Assembly (NCBI RefSeq): GCF_050942425.1
Contig: NZ_CP192063.1
Span: 8,990,001-9,054,000, forward strand
DNA length: 64,000 bases
Source: Actinoallomurus sp050942425
Lineage (GTDB): Bacteria; Actinomycetota; Actinomycetes; Streptosporangiales; Streptosporangiaceae
Reading direction: 5' to 3'
This document shows positions 33,150 to 41,410 of this stretch, one piece after another. A program made the translations under genes and the position numbers. The notes under the pieces were generated by a model. That model was not told the DNA's origin. It ran no database searches and was given only the letters and a program-made list of their open reading frames with translations. Each line of letters opens with the position of its first letter. The first letter of the stretch is position 1.

Positions 33150-33187
33150 CGGGTCCGTGGCCGGGCCGCCGCCCGGCCACGGACCCG
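33150..33187 (+). terminator. Hairpin between GH35 and GH29
   Basis: CGGGTCCGTGGCCGGGC and GCCCGGCCACGGACCCG form a 17-bp perfect stem around CGCC, in the 60-bp gap between the two genes. It ends 16 bp before the GH29 start, so it may terminate, or protect the GH2-GH35 message while letting some read-through into GH29. Confidence 0.85.
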
Positions 33188-33203
33188 GAAAGGGAATCGA
33201 CCG

Positions 33204-34706
33204 ATGACCTCGCAGATCCCGAGCAGACGCGCCTTCCTGGCCGCCACCGCCACGGCGGCCGGAGCGGCCGCCCTCCCCCTGACCGCCGCCTCGGCCACCC
33301 CTGTCGGCAACCGCTACGCGCTGCAGCGCCGCTTCGTCGACTGGCGCTTCGGCATGTTCCTGCACTTCAACATGGGCACCTTCCACGACGCCGAGTGGGT
33401 GGACCCGAAGCAGGACCCGATGTCCTTCAACCCGGCGAAGCTGGACTGCGGCCAGTGGGCCGACGCCGCCAAGGCCGCCGGGATGCGGTTCGCGGTGCTC
33501 ACCGCTAAACACCACGACGGCTTCTGCCTGTGGCCGTCGAAGTACACGAAGTACTCCGTCGCCAGCAGCCCGGTCAAGCGCGACATCGTGCGCGAGTACA
33601 TGGACGCCTTCCGCTCCCGCGGCGTCACGCCCTGCCTGTACTTCTCGATCTGGGACCGCACCAACGGCGTCGGGCCGTCCGGCTTCGACGACCACCCGCC
33701 GATCACCCGGGCGAACATCGAGTTCGTCAAGAACCAGCTCACCGAACTGCTCACCCGGTACGGGCGGATCCCGGTCCTGATCTTCGACGGGTGGGCGTGG
33801 CACTGGGCGTTCGGCCAGCAGTCACTGCCGTTCTCCGAGATCCGCGAGCACGTCGCCTCGATCCAGCCCGACTGCCTCGTCCTCGACCTCAACGGGCTCA
33901 CCGTGCCCTGGCACTCGGAGCTGCTGTTCTTCGAAGAGCCGAAGGGCGGCGTCTTCTGCCCGCCCGGCAACACCTACGCCGCCTCCCAGGGCCAGACCAT
34001 CTCGCCGTCCGGCTGGTTCTGGCACCCGTCGACCCCGTCGAACCTGCTGACGACCGACCAGATCGTCGACGGCCATCTCAAAGTGTTGGAGCCGCGGTAC
34101 GCGACCTTCATCCTCAACTGCCCGCCCAACACCGACGGCCTCCTCGACGACACCGTCGTCACCGTGTTGAAGGACGTCGGGAAGCGCTGGCGACCGAACC
34201 TCTCCCGCCCACCGCTGCCCGCCCAGCCGGACGTCGTACGCCACCTGGTCACGCCGGTCTCGGCCACCGCGACCAGCGGCGACGCCGCCAAAGCCGTCGA
34301 CGGCCACAGCGACTACGGCTGGAACGGCCAGGCCGACCAGACCCTCTGGACGACCACGGACCGGCTGCCACAGGCGATCACCCTGGACCTGGGGCGCCGC
34401 TACGTGGGCCTGGACACGCTCACCTACCTGCCCCGGCAGGACACGGCGACCCCGTACTCGTTCGACGAGTTCGTCACCGCCGGCAACATCACCGCCTACC
34501 GCGTCTCCGTCAGCGTCGACGGCACGACCTTCAGGCCGGTCGCGAAGGGCACCTGGGCCGCCGACCACGCCCTGAAGCACACCCGCTTCAAGCCGACGAC
34601 CGCCCGCTACGTCCGGGTGGAGGCCCTGTCCGCCGTCGGCGGTGGCGCCGCCATCGCCGGCCAGTTCGACTGCGGCGGCACCGACCGCCGCCCCCGCCCC
34701 GCCTGA
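33204..34706 (+). CDS. Secreted GH29 alpha-L-fucosidase with C-terminal F5/8-type CBM
   Basis: 500 residues. A twin-arginine signal (SRRAFLAATATAAGAAALPL) indicates Tat export. GH29 motifs: FVDWRFGMFLHFNMGTFHDAEW, VLTAKHHDGFCLWPSKYTKYSVASS and YGRIPVLIFDGWAWHW with the nucleophile Asp195. An F5/8 type C (CBM32-like) domain occupies about residues 350-495 (VSATATSGDAAKAVDGHSDYGWNGQADQTLWTT ... ARYVRVEALSAVGGGAAIAGQF). It would remove alpha-L-fucose, which in plant xyloglucan caps the galactose that the neighbouring GH35/GH2 enzymes remove. Confidence 0.92.
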   Translation: MTSQIPSRRAFLAATATAAGAAALPLTAASATPVGNRYALQRRFVDWRFGMFLHFNMGTFHDAEWVDPKQDPMSFNPAKLDCGQWADAAKAAGMRFAVLTAKHHDGFCLWPSKYTKYSVASSPVKRDIVREYMDAFRSRGVTPCLYFSIWDRTNGVGPSGFDDHPPITRANIEFVKNQLTELLTRYGRIPVLIFDGWAWHWAFGQQSLPFSEIREHVASIQPDCLVLDLNGLTVPWHSELLFFEEPKGGVFCPPGNTYAASQGQTISPSGWFWHPSTPSNLLTTDQIVDGHLKVLEPRYATFILNCPPNTDGLLDDTVVTVLKDVGKRWRPNLSRPPLPAQPDVVRHLVTPVSATATSGDAAKAVDGHSDYGWNGQADQTLWTTTDRLPQAITLDLGRRYVGLDTLTYLPRQDTATPYSFDEFVTAGNITAYRVSVSVDGTTFRPVAKGTWAADHALKHTRFKPTTARYVRVEALSAVGGGAAIAGQFDCGGTDRRPRPA

Positions 34707-34730
34707 GGGCTCCGGCCCCCAGGCGGAAAC

Positions 34731-34769
34731 GAGCCGTCCCACTTCCAGGATCACCGGGTGGGACGGCTC
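34731..34769 (+). terminator. Terminator after the fucosidase gene
   Basis: GAGCCGTCCCAC (34731-34742) pairs with GTGGGACGGCTC (34758-34769). It closes the glycoside hydrolase cluster, 24 bp after the GH29 stop. Confidence 0.8.
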
Positions 34770-34795
34770 AGCCTGTGGAAGAAAAGCAACCCTGC

Positions 34796-34887
34796 GCATG
34801 AAAGCGGTACTAGGAGGTGCATGAAATCGGTACTGTACGACGCATGAGATAGGTACTGACCTTTGCATGAGACCGGTACCGTATGAG
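34796..34887. repeat. Four exact-period 23-bp tandem repeats (iteron-like)
   Basis: Units start at 34796, 34819, 34842 and 34865, all 23 bp. Consensus GCATGARANCGGTACTG followed by 6 variable bases. Only a few positions of the first 17 vary, while the last 6 are free, which is what protein-binding iterons look like. Unit 4 contains the 8-bp palindrome CGGTACCG. The array ends 2 bp before the GTG start of the ATPase gene, so it covers its promoter. Confidence 0.85.
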
Positions 34888-34889
34888 CC

Positions 34890-36131
34890 GTGGAGGCCAC
34901 CTACCTAGCGCGGATCGTCGATCCGCTCATTGCCGAACTCATGACCGAGGTACCTGCCGTCTCGCTGATCGGACCTCGCGCAGCCGGTAAGACCACCACG
35001 GCACTGAGGCATGCGGCCTCCGTCGTCCACCTTGATCGGCCCGGAGACGCGACGGTGTTCCGGATCGACCCCGACGCGGCGCTGCGCGGCCTGCCCGAGC
35101 CCGTGCTTCTGGACGAATGGCAAGAGGCCCCCGAGGTTCTCGGTGCGGTGAAGCGCAATGTCGACGCCGATCCCAGACCTGGCCGTTACATCCTCACGGG
35201 CTCGGTACGCGCCGAATTGGATGCCCACACGTGGCCAGGTACGGGTCGAGTGATCCACGTCCGGATGACCGGGCTGACGGCACGCGAGCGGTTCGGAGAC
35301 GCGACCGAGAAGCCGTTCATCGACCGCATCGTTCGCCCCGGCTCCTTGGACCTCCGGCTTCCCGAGTCCTGTCCGGACACTCGCGACTACGTCGACCTGG
35401 CTCTCAGCGGCACCTTCCCGGAGCCGGCCCTGCGACTGTCGGCACGTGGTCGTCGGCGTTGGTTCGACAGCTATGTGCAGCAACTGCTCACCCGGGATGT
35501 AGCCGCCGTCGAGCCCCGACGGGATCCAGAACGGCTGCGCCGGTTCTTCGAAGCCCTCGCGCTCAACACCGCCGGCGTCGTCGACAGCGCGACCCTGTAT
35601 CGAGCGGCCGGGATCAACATCAAAACGGCGAACGCCTACGAAAACCTGCTCAGCAACGTCTTCGTCCTCGATGTCGTGCCGGCCTGGTTCAGCAACCGGC
35701 TGAAGCGGCTGGCCCAGGGCCCCAAGCGGTACCTGATCGACGCGGCGCTGCTGGGTGCGGCCGTAGGCGCGGACACGGAGACCGTACTTCGGGACCCTGA
35801 TCTGCTTGGCAGGCTCATCGACACCTTCGTGGCAGAACAACTCCGTGCCGAACTCGCCGTCAGCGATCACCGACCCCGCATGCACCATTTGCGCCAAGAA
35901 GGAGGACGGCGCGAGATCGACATCCTCATCGAGCTCGCGGGGCATCGTGTCATCGGGATCGAGGTCAAGGCATCCACCGGCCCCAACCGCGACTCGGGGC
36001 GGCACCTCGCATGGCTACGGGACGAGTTGGGAGACCGCTTCGTCCATGGGCTCGTCCTGCATACGGGCAGGCACATCTACGAGCTCGGCGACCGCATAAC
36101 AGCCGCGCCGATCTGCACCCTCTGGGCATGA
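34890..36131 (+). CDS. ATP-binding protein, AAA_14 plus DUF4143
   Basis: 413 residues from GTG 34890. The P-loop is LIGPRAAGKTTT (Lys34) and Walker B is PVLLDEWQEAP (Asp75-Glu76), within an AAA_14 domain that includes the sensor-like YILTGSVRAEL. The C-terminal half is DUF4143 (SYVQQLLTRDVAAVEP ... LDVVPAWFSNRLKRLAQGPKRYLIDAALLGA), ending in a restriction-endonuclease-like segment: EIDILIELAGHRVIGIEVKAS. The family is widespread, mobile and of unknown function. There is no partner gene; the 23-bp repeats over its promoter suggest autoregulation. No RBS is visible, so the mRNA may be nearly leaderless. Confidence 0.85.
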   Translation: MEATYLARIVDPLIAELMTEVPAVSLIGPRAAGKTTTALRHAASVVHLDRPGDATVFRIDPDAALRGLPEPVLLDEWQEAPEVLGAVKRNVDADPRPGRYILTGSVRAELDAHTWPGTGRVIHVRMTGLTARERFGDATEKPFIDRIVRPGSLDLRLPESCPDTRDYVDLALSGTFPEPALRLSARGRRRWFDSYVQQLLTRDVAAVEPRRDPERLRRFFEALALNTAGVVDSATLYRAAGINIKTANAYENLLSNVFVLDVVPAWFSNRLKRLAQGPKRYLIDAALLGAAVGADTETVLRDPDLLGRLIDTFVAEQLRAELAVSDHRPRMHHLRQEGGRREIDILIELAGHRVIGIEVKASTGPNRDSGRHLAWLRDELGDRFVHGLVLHTGRHIYELGDRITAAPICTLWA

Positions 36132-36223
36132 GCATTTTACGTACGGCGCAGGTGAACCCCCGCGGCCGCTCTCGCTCTTTACTCACCGTCCTCCGCGCGC
36201 GGAATTGTCTCCTGGATCGCTGT

Positions 36224-36817
36224 TCAGTCGTTGGCCTGGACTGGAATGAGGAGCCACCGCGCGAAGCAGCTGTCTTCGCCCAGTTCGGTGTACCAGCGAA
36301 TCTTGAGCTTGTACGCGGAGTGCTCGGTTGAGAACAGGAGGCCCGAATCCTCCTCGCGAGACGGTGGGCCGTGGACGGGCGGTACCGGTCCAGACCTCGC
36401 AGCGAGCAGGGGCATTGAGTGCTGCCCGGCGCCGTCGACCGCGGCGCTGAAGGTAGCAAGTTCGCCACTGCGCACGTTGAGCGTGTCACCGTCCTCATCT
36501 TCAGCGTCCGGGTAGCTGAGCGCTCTGGCCAGGACATCCGGATAGTCCGAGCCGGCAGCCTGCACCAATGCCACGGGGCCGCTTGTCGCCTCGAAGACCT
36601 CGATCCAGCTGTCGTCACGAACGACGCCGTCGCCTCCAACGATGACTGCTCTTCCGACGCCGACAGGGATGCTCGTGTCCTGCCAGCCGAGTTCGACGAC
36701 CTGATCGAACTCGTCCTTGCTGAAACCGTGCCATGCATCGCGAAGCGCGGCGTCGACAGCGAGATACGGTTCACCGTTGGTCCAAAGTCGACCGACGTGC
36801 GCCCATGAGTCCTGCAT
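36224..36817 (-). CDS. Imm21-like immunity family protein (tentative)
   Basis: 197 residues from ATG 36817; a longer open frame exists upstream but lacks protein-like composition. The segment TSIPVGVGRAVIVGGDGVVRDDSWIEVF resembles the core of the Imm21 immunity family (IPVGDG-ALVLGDEP pattern), but similarity is partial. No toxin gene lies next to it: neighbours are an ATPase and a DUF6928 gene. If it is an immunity protein it is an orphan. Composition is acidic and cytoplasmic. The 92 bp between it and the ATPase gene show nothing recognisable. Confidence 0.5.
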   Translation of the reverse strand: MQDSWAHVGRLWTNGEPYLAVDAALRDAWHGFSKDEFDQVVELGWQDTSIPVGVGRAVIVGGDGVVRDDSWIEVFEATSGPVALVQAAGSDYPDVLARALSYPDAEDEDGDTLNVRSGELATFSAAVDGAGQHSMPLLAARSGPVPPVHGPPSREEDSGLLFSTEHSAYKLKIRWYTELGEDSCFARWLLIPVQAND

Positions 36818-36931
36818 TGGTCCCGTATCACGGTCCCGAACACGGCCTGCGGATCCAGGATCGACGTGATCGGCGAGTTGTCGGTGGCGGTGCATAGCGT
36901 GTGCGCGTAACGACGCTGAAGGGGGCCGCTG

Positions 36932-37585
36932 ATGGGTGCTAAGGACTGGATGTTGATGTACGCGGACGCAGAGGTCAGGCCGATTCTGCAGTCGACGCCT
37001 CCCATCGACCGTGGCGCCACTGCGGCATTGGTGGAACGGCTCCATCCCGGCCGGCACGTCTCCTGGATCGGGGACGGCACGCTCTCCGAGCAGGCCAATC
37101 CACCCGACCACCAGGTCTACGCCGGTTGTTTCGCCGAGCTCACCATCGTCTGCAGCGGCGAGGTCGCGTTGGACCGGCCATCAGCACTCGACCCACGGTT
37201 TCTGGAAGAGGCAGCCGGACGAACGGTCTACCTGCACGCGATGCACAGTGTGGTCGACTGGTTCGCCTATGCCGTCTGGGAAGGCGACGGGGCTCTCCGG
37301 CGTTCCCTCAGCCTGGCCCCCGATCACGGGATCATGGAGCGCATCGGTATGCCCATGGCCTTCGAAGAGCCGTACTGGGCCGGTGAGCACCCTCTCGACA
37401 TCGATGACGACGAAGATGAGCGCCTGCCTCCGTATCCATTCCCGTTCCACCCGCTGGATCTGGCGGAGGGTGCTCTGCGTGCCCTCTTCGGCTTCAACTA
37501 CGAGGGTCTCTACCACGACGACGATCCGAATTTGGAGGACATCGTGCTCATGGGCTTTGCGATCGGCTCCAGCGCAAGCCACTGA
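36932..37585 (+). CDS. DUF6928 family protein
   Basis: 217 residues with the sequence pattern of this actinobacterial family: MGAKDWMLMYADAEVRPIL, ALVERLHPGRHVSWIGDGTLSEQANPPDHQVYAGCF, RTVYLHAMHSVVDWFAYAVWEGDGALRRSLSLAPD and PMAFEEPYWAGEHP. Function unknown. ATG 36932 has AAGGGGG about 10 nt upstream. The 170 bp after the stop contain an in-frame 36-codon read-through to a TAA, which I do not consider a gene. Confidence 0.8.
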   Translation: MGAKDWMLMYADAEVRPILQSTPPIDRGATAALVERLHPGRHVSWIGDGTLSEQANPPDHQVYAGCFAELTIVCSGEVALDRPSALDPRFLEEAAGRTVYLHAMHSVVDWFAYAVWEGDGALRRSLSLAPDHGIMERIGMPMAFEEPYWAGEHPLDIDDDEDERLPPYPFPFHPLDLAEGALRALFGFNYEGLYHDDDPNLEDIVLMGFAIGSSASH

Positions 37586-37737
37586 TCCATCGTGCTCGGC
37601 GGGAGCGCCAGGGCAGGACAAGCAAGCAGCGCCATCACGGCCAGCTTCGTCGCCGTGGGCTCCGCTGCCGCACACGCCGATATTTTCGGACGCTAAGAGG
37701 CCGGGAACCATGTAGAACCGCGTGGGGCTGGTGCGGA

Positions 37738-37776
37738 CCCGCGGTGGCACGGCGTTCACCTCGTCCCCACCGCGGG
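37738..37776. terminator. Hairpin at the end of the second ABC operon
   Basis: CCCGCGGTGG (37738-37747) pairs with CCACCGCGGG (37767-37776) across a 19-nt loop, overlapping the last codons of the RbsA-type ATPase. Possible terminator. Confidence 0.5.
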
Positions 37777-39306
37777 GCCGGGTGCGGCGCCGTGGATGAG
37801 CCGGATGACGGCCTGGCTCATCGGCTCGTACTCATGGGTGTTGGGTACGCCGCCGGCGATCTCGAAGTCGCGCATCACCGTGATGCGATCCGCGAGAGTG
37901 ATCATCTCCGAGAGGTCGCTGGTGATCAGCAGGATGGCGAGCCCGTCCGCGGCCAGTCGCCAGATCAGCTGGTGGAAGGCGGCCTTGGTCCGGATGTCGA
38001 TGCCGACGGTGGGCTCGTCGATGATGAGGATCTCGGTCTTGGCGGCGAGCCACTTGGCGAGGCTGACCTTCTGCTGGTTGCCGCCGGAGAGTTGGCCGGC
38101 GAGCTGCCGGGGGCCGGCGGACCGGATGCCGAGCCGTTCGGTGTACTCCCGTACGAGGTCCTGCTCGCGGTGCGGCGGGATGTACCCGAGGGCTCGCCGG
38201 ATCCGGGCCCATACGGTGACGGCGATGTTCCTGGTCAGTGGCTGGTCGAGGAAGAGCCCCTCCTCTTTGCGGTTCTCCGGCACGTAGCCGATGCGGTAGC
38301 GGCCCAGGGCCTGGCCCACGTCGTGGATGCGGGCCGGCTCGCCGTGCACCCGGATCGTTCCGGAGACCACTCGATCCAGGCCCAGCAGTGCCTTGGCCAG
38401 TTCGGTACGCCCCGCGCCGACGAGCCCGTAGAGGCCCACGATCTCCCCGCGGCGTACGTCGAGGGAGATGTTCCGGTGGCCGGTGGCGGTGGAGATCGCG
38501 TCCAGTTCCAGCGCTGGCGGGCCGTCGGGGTCGACCGTACGCGGGGTGAAGGCGTCGCTGGTGTGGCTGCGGCCCACCATGAGGCCGACGATCTCGTCCC
38601 TGGTGTATTCGGCGACCGGTGCCGCCTCGAGTACGGAGGCGCCGTCGCGTAGCACCGTGACGGTGTCGCAGACGGCGAAGACCTCCTCCAGCTTGTGGCT
38701 GACGAGCAGGACCGCGGTGCCCTGGTCCCGCAGGCGCCCGATGACCTCCAGGAGTCGTTCCGTCTCCTGGAGGGTGAGCGCCGAGGTCGGCTCGTCCAGC
38801 AACAGCACCCTGCTGTCGGTCGAGAGTGCTTTGGCGATCTCGACCAACTGGATCTGCGCGGGTGAGAGCGTCTTCACCGGGGCGTCGACGTCCAGCTCCA
38901 CGTCGAGGAGGTCCAGGCATCGGCGGGCCTGCCGGCGCATCTGGTCGCGGTCCACCAGGCGGCCTCGTACCGGGATCTGCCGCAGGGTGATGTTCTCGGC
39001 GACGGAGAACTCGGGGATCACGTTGCGCTCCTGGTGGACCACGGAGATCCCGGCCCGTACCGCGTCGTGCGGGGAGGAGAAGACGGTCGGCCGCCCCTGG
39101 ACCGCGAGGCCGCCGCCGTCCGGCCGATAGAGCCCGGTCACGACCTTGATGAGGGTCGACTTCCCGGCGCCGTTCTCGCCGAGCAGCGCGTGCACCGATC
39201 CGGACTCCATGCGCAGGGTGGCACCGTCCAGCGCCCGTACGCCGGGGAAGGTCTTGACGAGCCGGTCCGCGAGAAGGGCCGGTGGGGTGTCGGCGTTGTC
39301 GGTCAC
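37756..39306 (-). CDS. Monosaccharide-type ABC transporter ATP-binding protein (RbsA/MglA type)
   Basis: 516 residues, two fused ATPase domains as in RbsA/MglA/AraG. The first has Walker A LLGENGAGKSTLIK, signature LSPAQIQLVEIAKAL and Walker B RVLLLDEPTSAL. The second is a degenerate half (GLVGAGRTELAKALLG) with signature LSGGNQQKVSLAKWL and Walker B ILIIDEPTVGID. It is the last gene of a five-gene operon; its start overlaps the preceding permease stop by 4 bp. Confidence 0.93.
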   Translation of the reverse strand: MTDNADTPPALLADRLVKTFPGVRALDGATLRMESGSVHALLGENGAGKSTLIKVVTGLYRPDGGGLAVQGRPTVFSSPHDAVRAGISVVHQERNVIPEFSVAENITLRQIPVRGRLVDRDQMRRQARRCLDLLDVELDVDAPVKTLSPAQIQLVEIAKALSTDSRVLLLDEPTSALTLQETERLLEVIGRLRDQGTAVLLVSHKLEEVFAVCDTVTVLRDGASVLEAAPVAEYTRDEIVGLMVGRSHTSDAFTPRTVDPDGPPALELDAISTATGHRNISLDVRRGEIVGLYGLVGAGRTELAKALLGLDRVVSGTIRVHGEPARIHDVGQALGRYRIGYVPENRKEEGLFLDQPLTRNIAVTVWARIRRALGYIPPHREQDLVREYTERLGIRSAGPRQLAGQLSGGNQQKVSLAKWLAAKTEILIIDEPTVGIDIRTKAAFHQLIWRLAADGLAILLITSDLSEMITLADRITVMRDFEIAGGVPNTHEYEPMSQAVIRLIHGAAPGPAVGTR

Positions 39307-40328
39307 GATGTGCTCCTGGCCGTTGGTACGTACCTGTCCCCTGTGGTGTCGCCGGATCGTCGTGGCGTGCTCCTGGCCTGCCGCGCCTGCCGGATCCGGC
39401 CGATGACGACGGTGCCGAGGACGATGGCCCCTACGGTGAAGTTGACCCAGCTCGGGTCGAGTGAGTACTGCGCACGCGCGACGTCCACAAGACGGACGAT
39501 GAACGCGGCGAGCACGGCGCCGAGCACGGAGACCGAGCCGCCGGCCAGCGCCGCGCCACCGATGATGGGGGCGGCGAAGCTGGGCAGCAGCCAGTCTCCG
39601 CCGATGCTCTTGTTGACTCCGGGAGCCGAGGCGACGGTGAGGACGGCGGCGATGCCGGTGATCAGCCCCGACAGGGCGTGCGCCACGATGAGGCTGCGGT
39701 CGTTGGAGATACCCGACAGCCGCGCGGCCAGGGGGTTGCCGCCGCTGGCCAGCATGCGGCGTCCGGTCGGCACTCGGCGCAGGAAGAAGGCCAGCAGCCC
39801 GGCGATGGCCAGCGCGAGCAAGAAGATCACCGGGATGTTCAGCACCGACATGTCGCCGAACCGGGTGAGGCCGGACGAGCCGAGGTCGATCGTGCGCGTG
39901 CCGGCGAGCCGGTACTGCAGGCCGCCCAGGATCGTCATCGTCGCCAGGGTGACGATGAACCCGTTGATCCGGGTGGCCACGACCAGCAGTCCGTTGGCCG
40001 CGCCGAGCAGAGTGCCGGCGGCCAGCGCGATCAGGATCGCGACCGGGGCGGGCACGCCGTGGTCGGCCATGAGCACGGCGATGGCCACCGCCAGGAAGCC
40101 GCCGAGCGCGCCGACCGACAGATTCATCTGGCCGACCGCCAGCACCACGAGCTGGGCCAGCCCGATGAGGACGGGGACGGTGAGATACGTCAGAACGCCG
40201 CGGATGGCGTTGCCGTGCAGCAGGCTGCCGTGGGAGCCGGCCACGAGAGCCACGGATCCCAGCACGCCGACGACGAGCAGCGTCATCTCGGTGGAGCGGG
40301 CGAACCGCGCGAGGGCGGAGGCGTTCAT
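39303..40328 (-). CDS. ABC transporter permease (RbsC type), second
   Basis: 341 residues from ATG 40328 (overlaps the upstream permease stop, ATGA). Multiple hydrophobic helices and the RbsC-type signature MNLSVGALGGFLAVAIAVLMADHG and GRRMLASGGNPLAARLSGI are present. It forms a heteromeric channel with the other permease for the RbsA-type ATPase. An open frame extends beyond this start, but the ATGA overlap and the hydrophobic MTLLVVGVLGSVALVAG start support 40328. Confidence 0.9.
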   Translation of the reverse strand: MNASALARFARSTEMTLLVVGVLGSVALVAGSHGSLLHGNAIRGVLTYLTVPVLIGLAQLVVLAVGQMNLSVGALGGFLAVAIAVLMADHGVPAPVAILIALAAGTLLGAANGLLVVATRINGFIVTLATMTILGGLQYRLAGTRTIDLGSSGLTRFGDMSVLNIPVIFLLALAIAGLLAFFLRRVPTGRRMLASGGNPLAARLSGISNDRSLIVAHALSGLITGIAAVLTVASAPGVNKSIGGDWLLPSFAAPIIGGAALAGGSVSVLGAVLAAFIVRLVDVARAQYSLDPSWVNFTVGAIVLGTVVIGRIRQARQARSTPRRSGDTTGDRYVPTARSTS

Positions 40329-41410
40329 CGGGCCGTCGCCGCCCTTCGCGTGACGACCAGAGACCTGATGCGGTCGGTGGACAGCGCGAGCAGCAGGATC
40401 ACGCCGAGGTAGATGTTCAGGCTCTCCAGGCCGATGCCCATGGTGGTGAGCCCTTGATGGATCACCTGGACGAGAGAGGTGCCGAGCAGGGTCCCGATCA
40501 CGGAGACGCCACCGCCGGTGAGCAGGGTGCCGCCGAGGACCGGGCCGAGGAAGGAGGGGATCATGAACTCCGCGCCGATGCCCGCGGTGAAGGAGCCGCT
40601 CGTGGCGGCGAGCATGAAGCCCGCGAGGGCGGCGAGCGTCCCGGACAGCGCGTGCGCGAACACGACCCGCCGCCCGGCCGGGATGCCCGACAGCCGGGCC
40701 GCGGTGATGTTCGAACCGACGAGGAGCAGTTCGCGGCCGGTCCGGCTCCTGGCGTACAGGTAGCCGACCAGCAGCATCGCGACGACCGTGAACAGCAGGA
40801 TCTGCGGCACCGCCGGCGAGCCGCAGACGGGGCCCGCGCAGAGGTCCGCCAGCGAGTACGTGCGCAGCCCCTCCATGCCGGCGGGCTTCGCGGTGAACGC
40901 CGCGGCGGTGGTGAACTGGGAGTAGACCAACGAGACCAGGCCCAGCAGCGCGAAGTCCATCGCCAGGGTGACCACGAACGAGTTCACCCCGGTCGTGCTG
41001 ATCACCCAGCCGGTCAGGGCTCCGATGGCGGCGCCGGCGAACAGACCGACGGCCAGTCCCGCGTACAGCGGGAGATGCCACTCCTGGTAGGCCAGGCCCA
41101 TGAACATCGCGGAGAAGGCGGCCATGCGTCCGACCGCCAGATTCATGTGACCGATCGACAGCGCGGCCATCTGCGACAGTCCGACCACGGTGAAGATGGC
41201 GATGTCCTGCAACAGCGGGAAGATGCTGAACTGCTGGTTGTAGAACGAGCTCCGGGCGGAACCGAAGAAGACCACGAGAGCCGCGATCGCCACCAGGAGC
41301 CCGATCCGCTGGGACGCTCCTGCCGTCAGCCGGCGGGCGGGCATCGCCTGCTCCGCCGCCGGGCCGTCCGGCCGGTCGTGCTCGGTCTCGTGGGTCGACG
41401 AGGTGGTCAT
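40325..41410 (-). CDS. ABC transporter permease (RbsC type), first
   Basis: 361 residues. The cytoplasmic N-terminus of about 30 residues is followed by about 8-10 helices (IGLLVAIAALVVFFGSA, MAALSIGHMNLAVGRMAAFSAMFMGLAY). The RbsC-type motif RELLLVGSNITAARLSGIPAGRRVVFAHALSG is present. Start overlaps the stop of the dehydratase gene by 4 bp, so transport and catabolism are translated together. Confidence 0.9.
   Translation of the reverse strand: MTTSSTHETEHDRPDGPAAEQAMPARRLTAGASQRIGLLVAIAALVVFFGSARSSFYNQQFSIFPLLQDIAIFTVVGLSQMAALSIGHMNLAVGRMAAFSAMFMGLAYQEWHLPLYAGLAVGLFAGAAIGALTGWVISTTGVNSFVVTLAMDFALLGLVSLVYSQFTTAAAFTAKPAGMEGLRTYSLADLCAGPVCGSPAVPQILLFTVVAMLLVGYLYARSRTGRELLLVGSNITAARLSGIPAGRRVVFAHALSGTLAALAGFMLAATSGSFTAGIGAEFMIPSFLGPVLGGTLLTGGGVSVIGTLLGTSLVQVIHQGLTTMGIGLESLNIYLGVILLLALSTDRIRSLVVTRRAATAR

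Noticed and set aside
16588..33803. Very long open frames (up to 1025 codons) on the minus strand opposite the GH genes and importer
   Set aside because: They are mirror frames of GC-rich genes: rich in Arg, Gly, Ala, Val, lacking domains, and opposite genes with full catalytic motifs.
34796..34887. CRISPR array
   Set aside because: Units are contiguous 23-mers with 6 free bases and no 30-nt spacers, and no cas genes are near.
36818..37111. Extended N-terminus of the Imm21-like ORF
   Set aside because: The extra 98 residues are Arg/Gln/His-rich and overlap the DUF6928 gene on the other strand; the start at 36817 is better.
37586..37696. In-frame 36-codon continuation after the DUF6928 stop, ending in a helix-like segment
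   Set aside because: No ribosome site, follows a normal full-length stop, and no family match; probably chance.
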